From Alphaproteobacteria bacterium (GTDB taxonomy: Bacteria; Pseudomonadota; Alphaproteobacteria; Rhizobiales; Devosiaceae), in the NCBI GenBank assembly GCA_018828145.1, contig JAHJWO010000010.1, positions 1 through 64,000 on the forward strand: a DNA stretch of 64,000 nt, written 5' to 3'. The translations under genes were made by a program, and so were the position numbers. The notes under the pieces are model-generated. The model had not been told where the DNA came from and did not search any database. It saw only the letters and a list, made by a program, of their open reading frames with translations. Shown here one piece after another: positions 7,258-17,349 of the stretch. Each line of letters starts with the position of its first letter. The stretch's first letter is position 1.

Positions 7258-8297
7258 AGTTCCTCGACCAGGCCAAGGTCTATGTCCGCTCCGGCGATGG
7301 CGGCGCCGGCGCCGTCTCGTTCCTGCGCGAAAAATTCGTCGAGTTCGGCGGGCCCAATGGCGGCAATGGCGGACGGGGCGGCGATGTCATCATCGAATGC
7401 GTCGACGGCCTCAATACGCTGATCGACTATCGCTACCAGCAGCATTTCAAGGCCAAGACCGGCACCCATGGCATGGGCAAGCAGCGCACCGGCGCCGATG
7501 GCGAAGACACCATTCTGCGCGTACCCGTGGGCACCCAGGTGTTCGAGGACGACAACGAGACGCTGATCGCCGACATGACCGAGGTGGGCCAGCGCGTCGT
7601 GCTGCTCTCGGGCGGCAATGGCGGCTTCGGCAATGCCCATTTCAAGACCAGCTCGAACCAGGCGCCGCGCCACGCCAATCCCGGCCAGGTGGGCGTCGAG
7701 AAGTGGATCTGGCTGCGTTTGAAGCTGATTGCCGATGCGGGCCTCGTCGGCCTGCCCAATGCCGGCAAGTCGACCTTCCTGGCTGCCGTCTCGGCCGCCA
7801 AGCCCAAGATCGCCGACTATCCCTTCACCACGCTCCATCCCAATCTGGGTGTGGTGTCGATCGGCGAGCGCGATTTCGTGCTGGCCGATATTCCCGGCCT
7901 GATCGAGGGCGCCAGCGAAGGCGCCGGGATCGGCGACCGGTTCCTGGGTCATGTCGAGCGCTGCGGCGTGCTGATCCACCTGATCGATGGCACCCAGGAC
8001 GACGTCAAGCAGGCCTATAAGACCATCCGGTCCGAGCTGGCCGCCTATGACGAGCGGCTGGCCGAAAAGCCAGAAATCGTGGTGCTCAACAAGATCGACG
8101 CCATCGAGCCGGACGATCTCAAGGAAAAGCTCAAAGTGCTCAAGAAGGCCAGCAAGCAGGATGTGTTGCTGGTCTCCGGCGTGACCGGCAAGGGCACCGA
8201 CATGGTGCTCTATGGCGTGATCGAGACGCTGGACGCCACCAAGGCCGCCAAGCTGGAAGCCGCGCGGCGGAAGGCCGAACCCAATTGGGCGCCGTGA
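7254..8297 (+). CDS. obgE: GTPase ObgE/CgtA
   Basis: A 347-residue Obg GTPase involved in late assembly of the 50S subunit and growth control. The N-terminal glycine-rich Obg fold (about 1-158) has [21 protein letters not shown] and repeated GGxGGxGG segments. The G domain follows with the P-loop GLPNAGKS, switch [16 protein letters not shown] and the NKID specificity motif. The C-terminal part beyond the G domain is short, as in alphaproteobacteria. The ATG at 7254 overlaps the GNAT stop by 4 nt. Placement downstream of rplU-rpmA is widely conserved. A 23-nt hairpin repeat separates it from proB. Confidence 0.98.
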   Translation: MKFLDQAKVYVRSGDGGAGAVSFLREKFVEFGGPNGGNGGRGGDVIIECVDGLNTLIDYRYQQHFKAKTGTHGMGKQRTGADGEDTILRVPVGTQVFEDDNETLIADMTEVGQRVVLLSGGNGGFGNAHFKTSSNQAPRHANPGQVGVEKWIWLRLKLIADAGLVGLPNAGKSTFLAAVSAAKPKIADYPFTTLHPNLGVVSIGERDFVLADIPGLIEGASEGAGIGDRFLGHVERCGVLIHLIDGTQDDVKQAYKTIRSELAAYDERLAEKPEIVVLNKIDAIEPDDLKEKLKVLKKASKQDVLLVSGVTGKGTDMVLYGVIETLDATKAAKLEAARRKAEPNWAP

Positions 8298-8320
8298 TGA
8301 GCCTGCGCTGGACCTGCCTT

Positions 8321-8343
8321 ACCTCTCCCCCAAAGGGAGAGGT
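8321..8343. repeat. Dispersed palindromic repeat, single arm
   Basis: ACCTCTCCC, 5-nt loop, GGGAGAGGT between obgE and proB. The same 23-nt unit occurs as the arms of the foldback repeat at 51121-51247, so this is a REP-like dispersed element and not a gene-specific signal. Confidence 0.65.
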
Positions 8344-8366
8344 GAAGAGATCGAGTATCTGGCAAG

Positions 8367-9506
8367 ATGAACGCCCTCGCGCCCTATAAGCGCCTGACCA
8401 TCAAGATCGGCTCGGCCCTGCTTGTGGACAAGTCGGGGCGGTTGCGCGCCGGCTGGCTGGCAGACCTCGCGGCCGATATCGCGTCGCTCAAGGCCGGCGG
8501 CTGCGACGTGGTGATCGTCTCCTCGGGCGCCATTGCGCTGGGGCGCGGCCTGCTCGGCCTCAGCGCCGTGGCGCTGACACTGGAGCAGAGCCAGGCGGCC
8601 GCCAGTGCCGGGCAGATTGCGCTGAGCCAGGCCTGGGCCGAAGCGCTGGGCCGGCATGGCATCGTCACCGGGCAGATTCTGATCACGCCCAATATCACCG
8701 AGGAGCGGCGCTACTATCTCAACGCGCGCACCACCATCGCCACCCTGCTGGGCCTGGGCGCCATTCCCATCATCAACGAGAATGACAGCGTCGCCACCGC
8801 CGAGATCCGCTACGGCGACAATGACCGCCTCTCGGCCCGCGTCGCCACGATGATCGAGGCCGATTGCCTGGTGCTGCTCAGCGATGTCGACGGGCTCTAT
8901 ACCGCCCCGCCCGCCAGGGACCCCAATGCCGAGCATCTGCCGGTGATCAGGGCGATCACCCCGGCCATCGAGGCCATGGCCGGTGGCGCCGCCAGCCACC
9001 TGTCGCGCGGGGGCATGACCACCAAGGTCGAAGCCGGCAAGATCGCGACCCAGGCCGGTACCGCCATGATCATTGCCAAGGGCACCGAGTCCCATCCGCT
9101 CAAGGCCCTGACCGAGGGCGGCCGGCACACTTTGTTTCATCCCGCCCAGAGCCGCGCCCAGGCGCGCAAGCGCTGGATCATGGGTACGCTGGCCGTATCG
9201 GGCACGCTGCAGGTCGATGCCGGCGCCGCACGCGCGCTGCTGACCGGCAAGTCGCTGCTGCCGATCGGCGTCACGAGGGTAACCGGCGAATTCGAGCGCG
9301 GCGATGCCATTGCCATCACCAATCCCGATGGTGTTGAAATCGCCCGCGCCCTGGTTGGTCTCGACAGCGACGAAGCCCGGCTGGTCATGGGCAAGCGCAG
9401 CGACGCCGTGGTGGAACTGCTCGGCGCCGGCAACCGCGCCGCCCTGGTACATCGCGACAATCTGGTGCTGGTGGGCGCCAAGGAGGAAAGCCATGAGCTT
9501 GGCTGA
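8367..9506 (+). CDS. proB: Glutamate 5-kinase
   Basis: A 379-residue ProB that phosphorylates glutamate to gamma-glutamyl phosphate, the first step of proline synthesis. The amino-acid kinase domain (about 8-255) shows [20 protein letters not shown], the glutamate-binding PIINENDSV and the lysine-containing [14 protein letters not shown]-terminal PUA domain (about 275-370) follows, as in E. coli ProB. It overlaps proA by 14 nt, which suggests coupled synthesis of the two enzymes that hand over the labile phosphate intermediate. Feedback inhibition by proline through the kinase domain is known for the family. Confidence 0.97.
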   Translation: MNALAPYKRLTIKIGSALLVDKSGRLRAGWLADLAADIASLKAGGCDVVIVSSGAIALGRGLLGLSAVALTLEQSQAAASAGQIALSQAWAEALGRHGIVTGQILITPNITEERRYYLNARTTIATLLGLGAIPIINENDSVATAEIRYGDNDRLSARVATMIEADCLVLLSDVDGLYTAPPARDPNAEHLPVIRAITPAIEAMAGGAASHLSRGGMTTKVEAGKIATQAGTAMIIAKGTESHPLKALTEGGRHTLFHPAQSRAQARKRWIMGTLAVSGTLQVDAGAARALLTGKSLLPIGVTRVTGEFERGDAIAITNPDGVEIARALVGLDSDEARLVMGKRSDAVVELLGAGNRAALVHRDNLVLVGAKEESHELG

Positions 9507-10773
9507 AGCCGCTACATCCGTTTCCGGCATCATGGCGGAAATCGGCCGCAACGCCCGCATCGGCGCCAGGGCCCTGGCCATTGCCACGCCCGAGCAGAAG
9601 CGCACCGCGCTGACCGTTGCTGCCGGCGCCATCAATGCGCATCGCAAGGCGATCCTCGCCGCCAATGCCAAGGACATGGCCGCCGCCGAGGCCAAGGGCA
9701 TTTCCAAGGCCTTTCTGGACCGCCTGCTTTTGACCGATGCGCGCATCGACGGCATTGTCGATGCCGTGAAAACCATTGCCGACCTGCCCGACCCGGTCGG
9801 CGCCACCATTGCCGAATGGGACCGGCCCAACGGGCTGCATATCGAGCGCGTACGCACGCCGCTCGGCGTCATCGGCGTGATCTTTGAAAGCCGCCCCAAT
9901 GTCACTGCCGATGCGGGGGCCCTCTGCATCAAGTCGGGCAACGCGGTGATCCTGCGCGGCGGCAGCGACAGCTTTCACTCCAGCCAGGCCATTGTCGACT
10001 GCATGCTCGATGGCCTGCATGCTGCACGCTTGCCGGTGGAATGCCTGCAGCTTGTGCCCACCACCGACCGCGCTGCGGTCGGCGAGATGCTCAAGGGCCT
10101 CGACGGCAATATTGACGTCATCGTGCCGCGCGGCGGGAAGGCGCTGGTGGCCCGCGTGCAGGACGAGGCGCGCGTGCCGGTCTTTGCCCATCTCGAAGGG
10201 CTGGTGCATGTCTATATCGACAAGAGCGCTGACCTCGAAAAGGCGGTCAACGTCACGCTCAACGCCAAGATGCGCCGCACCGGCATTTGCGGCGCCGCCG
10301 AGACGCTGCTGGTGCACAAGGATGTGGTGACGACCCACCTCAAGCCCATCATCGAGGCGCTGATTGCCAAGGGCTGCGAGATCCGCGGTGACGCCACGGT
10401 GATGGCTGCGATCCCCACCGCCAAGCCGGCCACCGAGCAGGACTGGCGCACCGAATATGAGGACGCCATCATTTCGGTGAAGATCGTCGACAGTCTCGAG
10501 GCCGCCATCGCCCATATCGAGCACTATTCGAGCCACCATACCGAGGCGATCATCGCCGAGGACCCGGCAGCGGTCGAAAAATTCTTCAACGAGATCGACT
10601 CCGCCATCCTCGTCCACAATGCCTCGACCCAGTTTGCCGATGGCGGCGAATTCGGCTTTGGCGGCGAGATCGGCATTGCCACCGGCAAGATGCATGCGCG
10701 CGGGCCTGTCGGCGTCGAACAGCTCACCAGCTTCAAATACCGCATCCGCGGCAATGGCCAGACGAGACCCTGA
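9493..10773 (+). CDS. proA: Gamma-glutamyl phosphate reductase
   Basis: A 426-residue ProA that reduces gamma-glutamyl phosphate to glutamate semialdehyde with NADPH. It is an aldehyde-dehydrogenase-fold enzyme: [13 protein letters not shown] and LRGGSD at the nucleotide site, the catalytic cysteine in [11 protein letters not shown], and a C-terminal [22 protein letters not shown]. The start is set by AGGAGG at 9481-9486, six nt ahead of the ATG at 9493, inside the end of proB. The upstream continuation of the frame is proB read in another frame. Confidence 0.97.
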   Translation: MSLAEAATSVSGIMAEIGRNARIGARALAIATPEQKRTALTVAAGAINAHRKAILAANAKDMAAAEAKGISKAFLDRLLLTDARIDGIVDAVKTIADLPDPVGATIAEWDRPNGLHIERVRTPLGVIGVIFESRPNVTADAGALCIKSGNAVILRGGSDSFHSSQAIVDCMLDGLHAARLPVECLQLVPTTDRAAVGEMLKGLDGNIDVIVPRGGKALVARVQDEARVPVFAHLEGLVHVYIDKSADLEKAVNVTLNAKMRRTGICGAAETLLVHKDVVTTHLKPIIEALIAKGCEIRGDATVMAAIPTAKPATEQDWRTEYEDAIISVKIVDSLEAAIAHIEHYSSHHTEAIIAEDPAAVEKFFNEIDSAILVHNASTQFADGGEFGFGGEIGIATGKMHARGPVGVEQLTSFKYRIRGNGQTRP

Positions 10774-10779
10774 CCCCTT

Positions 10780-11421
10780 TTGACCCTGCGCCATCCCATC
10801 CGCCTTCCCGGCATCACTGAACTGCCACCCTCCGGCGCCGGCATGCGCATCGGGCTGTTTGGCGGCAGCTTCAACCCGATCCACGAGGGCCATCGCCTGG
10901 TCATCGAGGAGACCATGCGGCGGCTCGAGCTCGACGCGGTCTGGGTGCTGGTGACGCCGGGCAATCCGCTCAAGAACCACAACGACCTGGCGCCACTCGC
11001 CGACCGCGTGCTGGCCGCCCGCGCCCTGCTCGACAATCCGCGCGTCCGCGTCACCGGTTTCGAGGCGGCGCAGGGCTTTACCTATTCCTGGCAGACCATC
11101 CGCTACCTGACCGGCGCCATGCCGGACCGACGCTTCGTCTGGATCATGGGCGCCGACAACCTGGTGGATTTCAACCGCTGGGAACGCTGGCGCGATATCG
11201 CCGCCATGGTGCCGCTGGCCATCTATGTCCGCCCCGGTTCGAGCCGCCGCGCGCCCGTCTCGATGGCGGCCACGGCGCTGGCCCGCTGGCGCATCGACGA
11301 GGAGGATGCGCCCATCCTGGCAGGCCTGGCGCCACCCGCCTGGGTCTACCTGCATGGCCGCCAATCCCCGCTCTCATCGTCCGCCATCAGGGCAAGACGG
11401 CAACCGGTTAAGCCAAAATGA
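10780..11421 (+). CDS. nadD: Nicotinate-nucleotide adenylyltransferase
   Basis: A 213-residue NadD that makes nicotinic acid adenine dinucleotide from NaMN and ATP. Motifs are GLFGGSFNPIHEGH (residues 25-38, HxGH nucleotidyltransferase signature), FVWIMGADNL, and the C-terminal SSSAIRAR in the ISSTxIR position. The start shown is a TTG six nt after the proA stop; an internal ATG at 10843 would remove 21 residues and begin directly at MRIGLFGG. N-terminal extensions of this kind occur in relatives, so the choice is uncertain. Adjacent to rsfS, as in many alphaproteobacteria. Confidence 0.94.
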   Translation: MTLRHPIRLPGITELPPSGAGMRIGLFGGSFNPIHEGHRLVIEETMRRLELDAVWVLVTPGNPLKNHNDLAPLADRVLAARALLDNPRVRVTGFEAAQGFTYSWQTIRYLTGAMPDRRFVWIMGADNLVDFNRWERWRDIAAMVPLAIYVRPGSSRRAPVSMAATALARWRIDEEDAPILAGLAPPAWVYLHGRQSPLSSSAIRARRQPVKPK

Positions 11422-11599
11422 ATGCCCAATCTTGCGAAATTGCCACCGAAGGCGCATATTGCCTTTGTGTGATAAACGTCACCGGAACAGGAACTGACTG
11501 CTTGCCGTTTACCAAACGCCTGCAACATTCCGATCAACAACCAAGGATGCTGACCCCACGCATGACCCATGCACTGGCATGGGCGGAAGGCCATTGCTG

Positions 11600-11992
11600 A
11601 TGGCCGCGCTGCCCGAGAACACCGTCTCTACGCCCCCGGCCAATCCGGCCACGCCCGAACGCCCCATGATCGAAGTGATCCTTGATTGCCTTGACGATGC
11701 CAAGGCCGAGGAAGTCGTTGCCGTGGACATTACCGGCAAATCCTCGCTCGCCGACCATATGGTCGTGGCGTCCGGCCGTTCGCAGCGCCATGTCGGCGCC
11801 GTGGCCGACCAGATGGTCACCGCCCTGCGCGACGCCGGCTATGGCAAGCCGCGTATCGAGGGCCTGCCCCATTGCGATTGGGTCCTGGTCGATGCCGGCG
11901 ATGTCATCGTCCACATCTTCCGCCCCGAAGTGCGCGAATTCTACAATATCGAGAAGATGTGGCAGGCCGATTTTGCCGCCGACGCCCACTAG
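11600..11992 (+). CDS. rsfS: Ribosome silencing factor RsfS
   Basis: A 130-residue RsfS/Iojap protein that binds L14 and blocks subunit joining when nutrients are scarce. Typical blocks are DDAKAEEVVAVDITGKSSLADHMVVASGRS, PRIEGLPHCDWVLVDAGDVIVHIFRPEVREFYNIEKMW. I use the ATG at 11600 because GGAAGG lies about 9 nt upstream; an in-frame ATG at 11579 has no ribosome-binding site and sits in a hairpin (CCCATGC/GCATGGG, 11566-11583). The 178 nt before the gene hold no other frame and may carry its own promoter, though I could not fix one. rlmH follows after 9 nt. Confidence 0.95.
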   Translation: MAALPENTVSTPPANPATPERPMIEVILDCLDDAKAEEVVAVDITGKSSLADHMVVASGRSQRHVGAVADQMVTALRDAGYGKPRIEGLPHCDWVLVDAGDVIVHIFRPEVREFYNIEKMWQADFAADAH

Positions 11993-12001
11993 GCTGTCTC
12001 G

Positions 12002-12484
12002 ATGCGCATCACGATCGCGGCTGTCGGCCGGATGAAGGCCGGGCCGGAGCGGGAATTGGTCGCCCGCTATCTCGATCGTGCCACCGGCGGCGGCAAGCCG
12101 CTGGCCTTGACCGGCTTCGACGTCATTGAACTGAGCGAATCGCGCGCCTCACCCTCGGCCAGCCGCAAGGCTGACGAGGCCAAGGCGCTGCGCGCCGCCC
12201 TGCCCGAGGGCATTGTCGTGGCCCTGGACGAGCGCGGCAAGGCCATCGGCTCGGAGGCCCTTGCCAGCCAGATCGGCCGCTGGCGCGACGATGGCCGCCC
12301 CGCGGTGAGCTTTGTCATCGGCGGCGCGGACGGCATCGATCCGGGTCTGGTGGCGACCGCCGACCTGGTGCTGAGCTTTTCGCCCATGGTCTGGCCGCAC
12401 CAGCTGGTCCGCATCATGCTGGCCGAACAGCTTTACCGGACCACCACAATCCTGTCCGGCCATCCCTATCACCGCGGCGATTGA
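12002..12484 (+). CDS. rlmH: 23S rRNA pseudouridine-1915 N3-methyltransferase
   Basis: A 160-residue SPOUT methyltransferase that modifies helix 69 of 23S rRNA. It has the SPOUT knot elements FVIGGADG and LSFSPMVWPHQLVRIMLAEQLYR and the diagnostic C-terminus ILSGHPYHRGD that contacts the ribosome. It follows rsfS by 9 nt, an arrangement conserved across bacteria. The start ATG at 12002 gives the standard MRITIAAVGRMKAGPE N-terminus. Confidence 0.97.
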   Translation: MRITIAAVGRMKAGPERELVARYLDRATGGGKPLALTGFDVIELSESRASPSASRKADEAKALRAALPEGIVVALDERGKAIGSEALASQIGRWRDDGRPAVSFVIGGADGIDPGLVATADLVLSFSPMVWPHQLVRIMLAEQLYRTTTILSGHPYHRGD

Positions 12485-12591
12485 GGCCACGCCATCACAG
12501 CATGGTTAAGCAACGTTAACCTGCGGTTTTCCGGCAGCTTGCTATGGTGCCGCCATTGATTCGGGCGCATCGCGCCCCTGCGGGAGTGGTC

Positions 12592-14001
12592 ATGGCGTTG
12601 CGGCCGGGCAAGAGACTGGGTGTGCTGCTGGCCGGCCTGCTGCTGGCGGGCGCCTCGACCTTGCCCCTGCTCGCCCAGACCGAGACGCCGCCGGCTGCCA
12701 CCCAAGCGCCGCCCGAAGCCCCGGTCGACGTGCCCTTGCGCGGCACCGTGTCCGAGCCGGCAGCCCCCGCGGCGACGGACCCGGCCACCCCGCCCGCCGA
12801 AGCGCCACCCACCCCGGCCGACCTCGAAGCGGTGGAAGCCACGATTTCGCTGACCCAGGAGCGCATCGATGCGCTCAAGGCCGAGATTGCCGAGATGGAG
12901 GGCGACCGCACGAGGCAGAACGCCGCCCTGATCGCCGCCGCCCAGCGCGTCAAGCTGGCCGAGATCGAGGTTGCCGATGTCGAGGAGCGCCTGTCCGAGC
13001 TGATCGTCTCCGAGCTCGAAGTGCGCGGGCGGCTGGACGGCTCCAATGCCGAGATCGCCAATGTGCTGGCCGCGCTCGAGCGGATCAGCCTCAACCCGCC
13101 GCCGGCGCTGATCGTTGATCCCGATGATGCGCTGGGCTCGGCCCGCAGCGCCATGCTGATCGCCGCCATCGTGCCGCAGCTGACCGCCCGGGCCGCCGCC
13201 GTGACCGCGGACCTCCAGGCGCTGACCGATATCAAGGCGCAGGCTCTGGCCGAGGAAGCCACGCTCAAGGCCAATTATGACGTGCTCGACGAGGACCGGC
13301 TGCGCATTGCCACCCTGATTGCCGCCCGCCGGCAGGGCATCGACATGCGCAGCGCCGAACTGGCCGCCGAAGAGGCGGAGGCCGAGGCCCTCGCTGCCCG
13401 CGCGGCGACGCTGCAGGAGCTGATCGGCACGCTGTCCGAACGCGTCACTTCGGTCTCGACCGCGGCCGCCGCAGCCGATGCCGCCGCTGACCCGGACGCG
13501 CCGACCCTGACGCCCGAGGCAATCCAGGTGGCCCTGGCCAACACCGCCCGCACCGAGCCGGCCATTCCCTTTGGCGCTGCCCGGGGCTATCTCGCCATGC
13601 CGGCCAATGGCGTCAATGTCGTCGATTATGGCGCCGGCGACGGCTTTGGCGGCATCAGCCAGGGCATTTCGGTGGTCACCCGCGCCGATGCGCAGGTCGT
13701 GGCCCCGGCCGATGGTTGGGTGCTTTATAAGGGCCCCTACCTCAATTACGGCCAAATCGTCATTCTCAATACCGGGCAGACCTACACCGTCCTGTTGGCG
13801 GGCCTAGACACCGTGACCGTGGACATCGGCCAATTCGTGCAGATGGGCATGCCGCTGGGAACGATGGGTTCACGCACAATTGGCCGCTCGGTCACCACCA
13901 ATGCTGGCGCCGATCAGCCGACCCTCTATATTGAACTGCGACAAAACAACGAGCCCATCGATCCGACCGGATGGTGGGCTGCCCCGACACAGAGTGGATA
14001 G
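12592..14001 (+). CDS. Murein hydrolase activator, EnvC-like
   Basis: A 469-residue exported protein. A signal peptide (VLLAGLLLAGASTLPLLAQ) leads into a Pro/Ala-rich spacer, then a long coiled coil (about residues 80-300, ETISLTQERIDALKAEIAEMEGDR onward) and a C-terminal LytM/M23 fold (about 325-460: VVAPADGWVLYKGPYLNYGQIV, LYIELRQNNEPIDPTGWW). The metal-binding HxxxD and HxH residues of active M23 peptidases are missing, as in E. coli EnvC, so the likely role is to activate cell-division amidases. I prefer the ATG at 12592, after CGGGAG and directly before the signal peptide, over 12544. ctpA follows after 7 nt. Confidence 0.87.
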   Translation: MALRPGKRLGVLLAGLLLAGASTLPLLAQTETPPAATQAPPEAPVDVPLRGTVSEPAAPAATDPATPPAEAPPTPADLEAVEATISLTQERIDALKAEIAEMEGDRTRQNAALIAAAQRVKLAEIEVADVEERLSELIVSELEVRGRLDGSNAEIANVLAALERISLNPPPALIVDPDDALGSARSAMLIAAIVPQLTARAAAVTADLQALTDIKAQALAEEATLKANYDVLDEDRLRIATLIAARRQGIDMRSAELAAEEAEAEALAARAATLQELIGTLSERVTSVSTAAAAADAAADPDAPTLTPEAIQVALANTARTEPAIPFGAARGYLAMPANGVNVVDYGAGDGFGGISQGISVVTRADAQVVAPADGWVLYKGPYLNYGQIVILNTGQTYTVLLAGLDTVTVDIGQFVQMGMPLGTMGSRTIGRSVTTNAGADQPTLYIELRQNNEPIDPTGWWAAPTQSG

Positions 14002-14008
14002 AACCCGC

Positions 14009-15433
14009 ATGCGCCTGACACCCCTTCGCGTTGCTGCCATCGTCCTGGCGCTGTCGCTGCCTGCCGGCCTGCTGATCGCCCAGGAAGAGCCGGCTCCGGC
14101 CCCCGCCGAAGAGCAGGCGCCCCCGGCCGAGCCCGCCCCCAGCGGCGAAGAGCCCGAGCCAACGCCCGAAGAAAATGCCGCGGCCTCCCGCGACCCGCTC
14201 GAAATCTATGCCGATCTGAACCTGTTCGGGGAAATCTTCGACCGCATCCGCGCCGAATATGTCGATCCGCCCGATGAGCAGGAGCTGATCCGCGCCGCCA
14301 TCCAGGGCATGCTGACCTCGCTCGACCCCCATTCCGGCTATCTGCCGCCCGCCGACTATGACGACATGCGCGAGGACACCTCGGGCGAATTCGGCGGCCT
14401 GGGCATCGAAGTCACCATGGAAGAGGGCGTCATCAAGGTGGTCTCGCCCATCGACGACACCCCGGCCGCCCGTGCCGGCATCATGGCCAATGACCTCATC
14501 ATCGAGCTGGATGGCGTGCAGGTGCAGGGCCTGACGCTCGACGAAGCCGTGGCCAAGATGCGCGGACCGATCGGCACCTCGATCAATGTCACCGTGTTCC
14601 GCGAAGGCGTTGCCGAACCGCTCGATTTCGAACTGACCCGCGCCGTCATCGCCATGCGCGCCGTGCGCTGGAGCATGGAAGGCGGCGAAGAAGAAGGCGA
14701 AGGCGATGTCGCCGTGCTGCGCCTCTCGCGCTTTTCCGAACAGGCCTTTGTCGGCATCGAAAGGGCCCTCAAGGACATCTATGCCGCGCGTGACAATGAG
14801 GCCCCCAAGGGCATCATTCTCGACCTGCGCAACAATCCCGGCGGCCTCGTCGACCAGTCGGTCTATGTCGCCGATGCCTTCCTCAAGCAGGGTGCCGTCG
14901 TGCTGACGCGCGGCCGCATTGCCGAGGAAAGCGCCCGCTATGACGCCCAGCCCGATACGCTCGACGCCATGATCGCCGACGTGCCGCTGGTGGTGCTGAT
15001 CAATGGCGGCTCGGCCTCGGCCTCCGAAATCGTCGCCGGCGCCCTGCAGGACCACAAGCGCGCCACGGTGGTGGGCACAAGGTCCTTCGGCAAGGGCAGC
15101 GTGCAGTCGATCATCTCGCTGGGGCCCGACGGCGCCATGCGGCTGACCACGGCGCGCTACTATACGCCCAACAATCGCTCCATCCAGGCGCTGGGCATCA
15201 CGCCCGACATCGAGGTCAAGCAGGTCGTGCCCGAGGAATTCCAGGGTCGCGACGAGATCATCGGCGAGGCAGGTCTGGCCGGTCACATCACCATCGAAGG
15301 CCAGGAAGAGACCAGCGTCGGCTCCTCGGTCTATGTCCCCGCCGAAAAGGCGGAAGACACCCAGCTGCAATATGCCATCCGGCTGGTGCAGGGCGAGGAG
15401 ACCGACGCGGCCTTCCCGCCCAAGGCGGAATGA
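14009..15433 (+). CDS. ctpA: Carboxyl-terminal processing protease (S41)
   Basis: A 474-residue periplasmic serine protease that trims C-termini of envelope proteins. A signal peptide (RVAAIVLALSLPAGLLIAQ) is followed by a Pro/Glu-rich linker (about 25-60), an N-terminal helical part with DPHSGYLPPADY, a PDZ domain (about 120-210, GGLGIEV…AGIMANDLIIELDGVQ) and the S41 core. The catalytic serine is in NGGSASASEIVAGAL and the lysine in TRSFGKGSVQ. The acidic insert EGGEEEGEGD is unusual but sits in a loop. Forms an operon with the upstream EnvC-like gene, as in many alphaproteobacteria. The ATG at 14009 is chosen because the signal peptide begins there. Confidence 0.95.
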   Translation: MRLTPLRVAAIVLALSLPAGLLIAQEEPAPAPAEEQAPPAEPAPSGEEPEPTPEENAAASRDPLEIYADLNLFGEIFDRIRAEYVDPPDEQELIRAAIQGMLTSLDPHSGYLPPADYDDMREDTSGEFGGLGIEVTMEEGVIKVVSPIDDTPAARAGIMANDLIIELDGVQVQGLTLDEAVAKMRGPIGTSINVTVFREGVAEPLDFELTRAVIAMRAVRWSMEGGEEEGEGDVAVLRLSRFSEQAFVGIERALKDIYAARDNEAPKGIILDLRNNPGGLVDQSVYVADAFLKQGAVVLTRGRIAEESARYDAQPDTLDAMIADVPLVVLINGGSASASEIVAGALQDHKRATVVGTRSFGKGSVQSIISLGPDGAMRLTTARYYTPNNRSIQALGITPDIEVKQVVPEEFQGRDEIIGEAGLAGHITIEGQEETSVGSSVYVPAEKAEDTQLQYAIRLVQGEETDAAFPPKAE

Positions 15434-15531
15434 CCGGCCCGAGGGCCGCTGTGTTATGAAAATCCAGGGGGCGGGGCTGCTGATTCGCTGCCACGCCCCC
15501 GATCTGTTTCGTCGTGCGGAAGTCATGAACC

Positions 15532-16656
15532 ATGGCCAATGACCTGACGACGCCGCTCACCGGCCGCAAGCGGAAGGCCGGTTCGCGGCCGCATATGCCC
15601 ATCGCGCGGACCCTGTTCGCCCTGCTGGCGCTTCTTGCTGTCGCTTTCGTGCTGCGCCTGGTGCTGACCGACGACCCCAATGGCGGCCGCCCCAGCGAGG
15701 AAGTGGCCATTACCTCGACGCGCAACAGCAACGAAATCGCCAACCAGGTCGCCACCGGCCCGGTGACCATCACCGCCGACCCCCAGCAATTCCCTGCCGG
15801 CAGCTCCATGACCGCCGTGCCCACCGGCACAACCGGCGCCAATTCCATAACCGGCCTGCCCGACATATTCGGCGCCCTGCCCGATCTCAGCGAGGAGACC
15901 AGCGAGGGGCCCATTCCGCGCGTCTCGACCACCGGACTCACCCCCTTTGCGGCCTATGCGCGGCCGGCCGGGGAAGCGGTGGCCAGCGGCCTGCCCATGG
16001 TGGCCATCATCGTCACTGGCCTGGGCATCAATGAGCAGGGTTCGCTCGACGCCATCGACCAACTGCCGGACGACGTGACGCTCGCCTTTGCCCCCTATGG
16101 CAAGACGCTGGTGACCACCGTGGCCGCCGCCCGCTCGGCCGGTCATGAAGTGCTGCTCGAAATCCCGCTCGAACCCTTCGACTTCCCGCAGAACGATCCC
16201 GGCCCCCAGACGCTGCTCACCGGCGAGCCGCCGCGCGCCAATCTCGAAAAGCTGTTCTGGCTGATGTCGCGCTTTGGCGGCTATGTCGGGGTGATCAACA
16301 ATATGGGGGCGCGCTTCACTGCTGCGGCGACCGATTTTTCGCCCATCATGGAAGAACTGGGCGCCCGTGGCCTGGGCTATGTCGACGACGGCTCATCCAA
16401 CCGCTCGGTGGCCAACCAGCTGGCGGCCGGCAACAAGGTGCCGTTCTCCCGCGCCGACCTGGTGATCGACGCCAACCCGGCCCGCCAATCCATTCTCGCA
16501 GCGCTTGCCAGCCTTGAGGCCAAGGCGCTGGAGAACGGCTCCGCAATCGGTATTGTCAGCGCCCTGCCCATATCGGTGGCGGCCATTGCCGAATGGTCGC
16601 GCGAACTGCAATCCCGGGGCGTCGTGCTGGTCCCTTCCAGCGCCCTGATGAAGTAG
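15532..16656 (+). CDS. Divergent polysaccharide deacetylase family protein
   Basis: A 374-residue membrane-anchored or secreted protein. A cytoplasmic basic N-terminus precedes one membrane segment (about residues 24-44, TLFALLALLAVAFVLRLVL). A low-complexity linker leads to a DUF610-type NodB-like barrel: MVAIIVTGLGINEQG, DDVTLAFAPYG, EVLLEIPLEPFDFPQNDPGP, GYVGVINNMGARFTA. In this family the usual metal-binding motif of polysaccharide deacetylases is altered, and the enzymatic role is unproven. Position between ctpA and rppH is conserved in Hyphomicrobiales, which hints at a cell-envelope role. Confidence 0.88.
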   Translation: MANDLTTPLTGRKRKAGSRPHMPIARTLFALLALLAVAFVLRLVLTDDPNGGRPSEEVAITSTRNSNEIANQVATGPVTITADPQQFPAGSSMTAVPTGTTGANSITGLPDIFGALPDLSEETSEGPIPRVSTTGLTPFAAYARPAGEAVASGLPMVAIIVTGLGINEQGSLDAIDQLPDDVTLAFAPYGKTLVTTVAAARSAGHEVLLEIPLEPFDFPQNDPGPQTLLTGEPPRANLEKLFWLMSRFGGYVGVINNMGARFTAAATDFSPIMEELGARGLGYVDDGSSNRSVANQLAAGNKVPFSRADLVIDANPARQSILAALASLEAKALENGSAIGIVSALPISVAAIAEWSRELQSRGVVLVPSSALMK

Positions 16657-16668
16657 GAATCCTTGTCC

Positions 16669-17205
16669 ATGCCAGCCCGTCCAGACCGTGAAAGCCTGCC
16701 CTATCGCGATTGCGTGGGGATCGCCGTGTTCAACCACGACGGCAATGTCTTCATCGGCCGGCGCAAGGCCGAGGACGACCCCGAGGACAGCGCCGAGCTG
16801 GGTGCACCCTGGCAGATGCCCCAAGGCGGCATCGACAAGGGCGAGGACCCGCTCAAGGCCGCCTTGCGCGAGCTGCACGAGGAAACCAACATTACCGCCG
16901 TGAGCCTTTTGGCCGAGGCGCCCGAATGGATCTATTACGACCTGCCCGATGAGGCGCTGGGCATTGCGCTCAAGGGCAAGTATCGCGGCCAGCGCCAGCG
17001 CTGGTTCGCCTTCGCCTTTACCGGCAGCGACAGCGAAATCGACATCTCCGCGCCGGGCGGCGGCAAATACACCGCCGAGTTCGACGCCTGGCGCTGGGAA
17101 AGGCTGAGCCGGACCCCGTCGCTGATCGTGCCGTTCAAGAAGCAGGCCTATGAGAAGGTCGTCGCCGCCTTCGCCGACATTCCCCAGCGCTTCACCCACG
17201 TCTGA
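16669..17205 (+). CDS. rppH: RNA pyrophosphohydrolase
   Basis: A 178-residue Nudix enzyme that removes pyrophosphate from 5'-triphosphate mRNAs and so starts their decay; related enzymes are also called IalA, a dinucleoside polyphosphatase. The Nudix box is clear: [20 protein letters not shown] (about 46-65). Other matches are [11 protein letters not shown] and GQRQRWFAF. The ATG at 16669 lies 9 nt after AGGAA; a TTG at 16663 is too close to that site. It follows the deacetylase gene by 12 nt. Confidence 0.95.
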   Translation: MPARPDRESLPYRDCVGIAVFNHDGNVFIGRRKAEDDPEDSAELGAPWQMPQGGIDKGEDPLKAALRELHEETNITAVSLLAEAPEWIYYDLPDEALGIALKGKYRGQRQRWFAFAFTGSDSEIDISAPGGGKYTAEFDAWRWERLSRTPSLIVPFKKQAYEKVVAAFADIPQRFTHV

Positions 17206-17349
17206 AACGGCTTCGATATTGGCGTTGGGGCGGCCTGCAACGGCAATCTCCTGCGCTTCCGGTCCTCACGTACCTGATGTAGGCTCCGCTCCGGTTCTCG
17301 AAGACCGCCCGTTTCGGCTCACCCCAACACCAATCTCAGCGCAGTTTAC

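Noticed and set aside
8319-9941. 540-codon open frame on the minus strand
   Set aside because: It lies antisense to proB and proA, which are certain. Long antisense frames are expected from the codon bias of GC-rich DNA; no family match is seen.
12506-12519. TTAA-N6-TTAA upstream of the EnvC-like gene
   Set aside because: The spacer is six rather than seven bases, so it does not fit the CtrA box.
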